NCBI GenBank assembly: GCA_039819065.1
Contig: JBCBSS010000110.1
Location: 1-26,736, forward strand
Direction of reading: 5' to 3'
Source of the DNA: JBCBSS01 sp039819065
GTDB lineage: Bacteria > Bacteroidota > Bacteroidia > Cytophagales > Cyclobacteriaceae
Length of the DNA: 26,736 nucleotides
Shown: in pieces, positions 24,235-26,736 of the stretch
Position numbering within the stretch: position 1 is the first letter of the stretch
Layout: each line of letters starts with the position of its first letter
Translations under genes and position numbers: made by a program
The notes under the pieces: generated by a model
Seen by the model: the letters and a program-made list of their open reading frames with translations, nothing else
The model's database searches: none
What the model was told of the DNA's origin: nothing

Positions 24235-24651
24235 ATGAATTTAAAAGGAGAGAAACTATTACGAACTACATTAAAGGCAAACGCTACTTTTTCGACCATT
24301 ACATGTTTGCTTATCATCTTTTTTGATGAACAAATCCAGTCACTCATGAATGTCAATGGCTCACTAGTTCCCATAGCCATTAGTTTGGTGCCATTCGCTG
24401 TATTGGTATTCTATGTGGCTACCAGACCTGACATAAATCGTACGTTGGTGAAGGCCATCATTAGTATGGATGTGCTTTGGGTAATTGGCAGTATCATTCT
24501 GCTTGTTTCAGACAACGGCATGACCGTGCTTGGAAATTGGATAGTGGGCATAGTGGCCATATTTGTTTTTGACTTCGCCTTCTTTCAGTACAGAGGGCTG
24601 AAAGGAATGATCAGCGAAACGAAAACTTCGGAACAACTCGAAGCGGCATAA
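24235..24651 (+). CDS. Small four-helix integral membrane protein
   Basis: This 138-residue protein has four hydrophobic stretches at about 16-31, 44-62, 74-92 and 98-119, with short loops and a charged C terminus (GMISETKTSEQLEAA). The family is not recognised; it resembles small four-helix inner-membrane proteins often found beside AraC-type genes. It follows the regulator gene by 113 bp on the same strand, behind a near-perfect inverted repeat, which makes it a plausible regulatory target. Function unknown. Confidence 0.75.
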   Translation: MNLKGEKLLRTTLKANATFSTITCLLIIFFDEQIQSLMNVNGSLVPIAISLVPFAVLVFYVATRPDINRTLVKAIISMDVLWVIGSIILLVSDNGMTVLGNWIVGIVAIFVFDFAFFQYRGLKGMISETKTSEQLEAA

Positions 24652-24660
24652 TACTGGTGA

Positions 24661-24719
24661 AGCCAGATGGACCATCTGGCTGTTGTCAATTAGCCGGGTG
24701 GAAACACCCGGTTTGCACC
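24661..24719. repeat. REP-like hairpin pair 1
   Basis: Two hairpins in opposite orientation. The first is AGCCAGATG (24661-24669) with CATCTGGCT (24673-24681). The second is AGCCGGGTG (24692-24700), GAAA loop, CACCCGGTT (24705-24713), followed by TGCACC. The pair starts 9 bp after the stop of the membrane protein gene. The arrangement resembles a bacterial interspersed mosaic element, as produced by REP-associated tyrosine transposases, but no such transposase is in the window. Confidence 0.75.
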
Positions 24720-24897
24720 TTAGGAAATGAATAAGCTGCTTTTGAGGCACTATGGCTGTAAAATTTTGGTTATCGATTCGGGCGGTTTGGGCGCAAGCTC
24801 GGCCGCCCATTCGTTTTTTCAAGCCTTTGCCAGGGTTGTTTCCGGCAGGTTGATATGATTGGAAAGTCCTTCGTCACTACAAAAACCGACCTGGTCT

Positions 24898-25033
24898 GTG
24901 CAAGCCAGATGTTTCCATCTGGCGGTCGAACTGTAAAACGATTTGAGTTGAAGTTGTTGATGGGCAAAATGGGATTCGGAATTGTGGTGTGTATTCAAGT
25001 GAAATCGCCGGGTGGAAACACCCGGCTTGCACC
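24898..25033. repeat. REP-like hairpin pair 2
   Basis: GTGCAA then GCCAGATG (24904-24911), TTTC loop, CATCTGGC (24916-24923) forms the first unit. About 80 bp later, GCCGGGTG (25007-25014), GAAA loop, CACCCGGC (25019-25026), TTGCACC is the second unit, which is inverted. Read on the opposite strand it is GGTGCAA-GCCGGGTG-TTTC-CACCCGGC, so the two differ by compensatory changes in the stem while the flank and loop are conserved. Confidence 0.78.
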
Positions 25034-25046
25034 TACCTAATACCAC

Positions 25047-25072
25047 TGAAGCCAGATCGTAACATCTTTTGG
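25047..25072. repeat. Degenerate REP-like unit
   Basis: GAAGCCAGAT followed by CGTAACATCTTTTGG resembles the first hairpin unit (GAAGCCAGATGGACCATCTGGC) but its right arm has decayed. It closes the 529-bp gene-free interval 24652-25180. Short ORFs in that interval read through the repeats and look spurious; the sequence between the repeat pairs (24720-24897) shows no recognisable gene. Confidence 0.45.
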
Positions 25073-25180
25073 TTATCATTAGATACACCTAATCTACTCT
25101 CGTTTCTTGACCTTCATTGGTCAGTTTTCTAACTTAAGGGGACGCTGTACCGACTAACCTCCTACCTAAAGGAAACGATC

Positions 25181-25678
25181 ATGAAGTGGATAACCTCATT
25201 TGTATTATTGATCCTAACGGTTGCTTGTAGCCAGGGACCAAACCCTCAAGCCGATTCTAAGCCATCCGCTAATCCTACGGCACCGGCCAATCCATTGGAA
25301 GGCAAATGGAAGTTGGTGGAGCGGAAATTTGACCCTGATACTGTTTTTGTAAAGACGCCGGATACAGTAGGCTATTACAAGATGATCACAGGCAATTCAT
25401 TTGTGTGGTATAACTATGATCAAGATGGTAGTAATCTCATCGGCATGGCAGGCGGCACTTATACGCTGCAAGGGGAATCCTACACAGAAGACATTGAGTT
25501 CTACTACCCACCGGGAGTCAACATATTGGGGACTACCATACCCTTCAAGATAAAGGTTGAAGATGGCAAATGGCATCATTCAGGTTTCATTCAGGAGCGG
25601 GAATTAGATGAAGGTGTCGGTGACTATGTGGTCACGCAGGAGCGGCGGTTAGAAGAAATATGGATCAAAGTAGAATGA
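25181..25678 (+). CDS. Lipocalin-like lipoprotein
   Basis: A 165-residue lipoprotein with signal MKWITSFVLLILTVA and lipid-accepting Cys16. A Pro/Ala/Asn-rich linker (about 20-38) is followed by LEGKWKLVERKFD, the typical opening of lipocalin-like (DUF4488/DUF5004-type) domains. Next come strands including YYKMITGNSFVWYNYD, GMAGGTYTLQGESYTEDIEFY and FKIKVEDGKWHHSGF. In the family these barrels bind small hydrophobic ligands, but the ligand here is unknown. AAAGGAAA lies 7 bases before the ATG. The gene is convergent with the DUF3307 gene, with only 4 bp between their stops. Confidence 0.75.
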   Translation: MKWITSFVLLILTVACSQGPNPQADSKPSANPTAPANPLEGKWKLVERKFDPDTVFVKTPDTVGYYKMITGNSFVWYNYDQDGSNLIGMAGGTYTLQGESYTEDIEFYYPPGVNILGTTIPFKIKVEDGKWHHSGFIQERELDEGVGDYVVTQERRLEEIWIKVE

Positions 25679-25682
25679 ACGG

Positions 25683-26033
25683 TTAGCTGCTAAAATGCTC
25701 ATAAGTTGCTAGCAAGCAGGTAGCGTGTATGAACTGATCAAAACCAATGCCGGTGAAAAACCATCGCTTGTTTTCCATCTGATTGAGCCTTGCATTGAGC
25801 TTTGAGGTAAAGAAGTCCGTAACCCAATGCAGCCCGGCATTCACGAGAGTGAAATAGATTGCCAATTGTAAATCAAAAATCAACAGTACACCTACAAAAA
25901 TGACGGCTGTGTAAGTCAGTATGTGCAGCGTGAGCCATTTGATACTTTTGCTCTTATTGAGGGCCATCTGACTGGTTTGGAAAACAAAATCACCTACAAA
26001 GTGCAAGAAAAAAATGAATATGACAGGTGACAT
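25683..26033 (-). CDS. DUF3307 membrane protein
   Basis: A 116-residue membrane protein of the DUF3307 type. The opening HFVGDFVFQTSQMALNKSKS (about 11-30) and the C-terminal HWVTDFFTSKLNARL and FFTGIGFDQFIHATCLL are the conserved His/Asp-containing stretches of that family. About three to four hydrophobic segments are visible (1-15, 34-58, 60-72, 95-110). Paired His and Asp within membrane segments suggest metal binding or catalysis, but the biochemical role of the family is unknown to me. It is transcribed divergently from the sensor gene at 26151. Confidence 0.8.
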   Translation of the reverse strand: MSPVIFIFFLHFVGDFVFQTSQMALNKSKSIKWLTLHILTYTAVIFVGVLLIFDLQLAIYFTLVNAGLHWVTDFFTSKLNARLNQMENKRWFFTGIGFDQFIHATCLLATYEHFSS

Positions 26034-26150
26034 CTTGGCTAATTAAGCGGTGCTATTCTGGCTATAAAAGGCCTTCGGATAAGAGCAAAAATCCCTATTA
26101 GAATTAGAAATTAAAGGCTATATTATACCTAATTTCCGAAGATTCAGGCT

Positions 26151-26736
26151 ATGTTCAAAACTTTGAGGCATAAATTGCTCTTTTGGTTTTTAGCTTTCAT
26201 TAGCTCTAACCTGATCGTGATTTTCGTCAGTATTACCTATTTCAGGCAGCGCGAAGAAATAGCCGATGTTTTCCGCGTCATAGAAAATACCCACAACTTA
26301 CTCCTCGAAGACTATAAGATCCAAATGAACTTCTTCACGCAAGAGACCAGGCGTAAGTTCTTCTTCGAGTTTGGCGTGAGCCCCTTCCTTGACCGTCACA
26401 AACTGCTGGTAGACAGTATCAATTATAACCTCTCGGAAGTAAGGGAGATAGAAAGAATTAAGGATTTTGGTTTGCAGTCGCGCATCGATGAAATGCAAAG
26501 TTACATGCAGAACTACGATGCGACTTTTTACGCGATTGTCGATAAAATCCAGGAGCGAGGTTTCAAAGACCATAACTTGATTGGCGATATACGCACAGCC
26601 GCACATAAGTTAGAAGCATTGGAAGGTGTTGACCTGGTCAAGTTATTGACGCTGAGAAGAAATGAGAAAGACTACCTGCTGAGGTCAGAGAACATTTATT
26701 TACGCAAGCTTAATGCTACGGCCAAGGAGATTCAGC
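26151..26736 (+). CDS. Membrane sensor protein, N-terminal part (truncated by window end)
   Basis: An open frame of 195 codons runs off the window. It begins MFKTLRHKLLFWFLAF, and residues 11-30 form a transmembrane helix (FWFLAFISSNLIVIFVSITYF). The following part is a long, charged, helical extracytoplasmic region (EIADVFRVIENTHNLLLEDY, FFTQETRRKFFFEFG, IDEMQSYMQNYDATFYAIVDKI, TLRRNEKDYLLRSENIYL). The RRNEKDYLLR segment is typical of the helical-bundle sensor domains of histidine kinases, chemoreceptors and SpoIIE-type phosphatases. The output domain is outside the window, so the class cannot be decided. It was translated by eye from the ATG at 26151. Confidence 0.75.
   Translation, partial: MFKTLRHKLLFWFLAFISSNLIVIFVSITYFRQREEIADVFRVIENTHNLLLEDYKIQMNFFTQETRRKFFFEFGVSPFLDRHKLLVDSINYNLSEVREIERIKDFGLQSRIDEMQSYMQNYDATFYAIVDKIQERGFKDHNLIGDIRTAAHKLEALEGVDLVKLLTLRRNEKDYLLRSENIYLRKLNATAKEIQ

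Noticed and set aside
24855..25040. Plus-strand 61-aa ORF and overlapping minus-strand ORFs in the REP-like region
   Set aside because: They read through the palindromic repeats, and their composition changes with the repeats; no recognisable protein features.
26298..26606. Minus-strand 102-aa ORF at the window end
   Set aside because: It overlaps an open plus-strand frame that begins with a membrane helix and a sensor-like helical region, which is the more convincing gene.

Overview
The window comes from a member of the phylum Bacteroidota, most likely a marine Cytophagales-type bacterium (a Roseivirga/Fulvivirga-like relative would fit, but the genus is a guess). The evidence is three type IX secretion (T9SS) C-terminal sorting domains, the FNYQAVVRD and NVGIGT.SP motifs of Bacteroidota surface proteins, the hisGDCBHAF-IE gene order, moderate GC, and several A/T-rich upstream regions with little Shine-Dalgarno signal.

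Region 1 (1-7761) is a complete histidine biosynthesis operon, hisG-hisD-hisC-hisB-hisH-hisA-hisF-hisIE. HisB carries its own histidinol-phosphate phosphatase domain, so these eight genes supply every enzymatic step from PRPP+ATP to histidine. It is preceded by what reads as a textbook transcription attenuator: a 19-codon leader ORF with five His codons in six (62-121), a possible antiterminator arm, and a terminator hairpin with a T-run (165-193). Two gaps inside the operon (hisB-hisH, hisF-hisIE) are filled with palindromic non-coding repeats, one family of which recurs near 12.6 kb.

Region 2 (7787-8546, minus strand) is a two-gene module: a zeta-toxin-like P-loop kinase and an overlapping 64-residue downstream partner, possibly a toxin-antitoxin pair with reversed gene order.

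Region 3 (8898-20387) is a surface/secretome island. It has a 580-residue secreted protein with 15 tandem beta-roll-like repeats and a coiled-coil tail, followed 4 bp later by a small T9SS cargo protein; two minus-strand envelope proteins of unknown function; an 822-residue duplicated Asp-box (sialidase-like) protein; and a 1634-residue protein with four LamG-like units. The last two share an almost identical sorting domain.

Region 4 (20655-26736) holds envelope and regulatory genes: an MltA-type lytic transglycosylase lipoprotein, a small lipoprotein resembling the periplasmic part of ExbD/TolR, an outer-membrane-barrel-like protein, a membrane-anchored AraC-family regulator, a four-helix membrane protein behind an inverted repeat, a cluster of REP-like hairpins with compensatory base changes, a lipocalin-like lipoprotein, a DUF3307 protein and the start of a membrane sensor cut by the window edge.

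No tRNA, rRNA, CRISPR array or transposase gene was seen. All coordinates and motif positions were counted by eye, and family names are from recognition of motifs, not from a database search.
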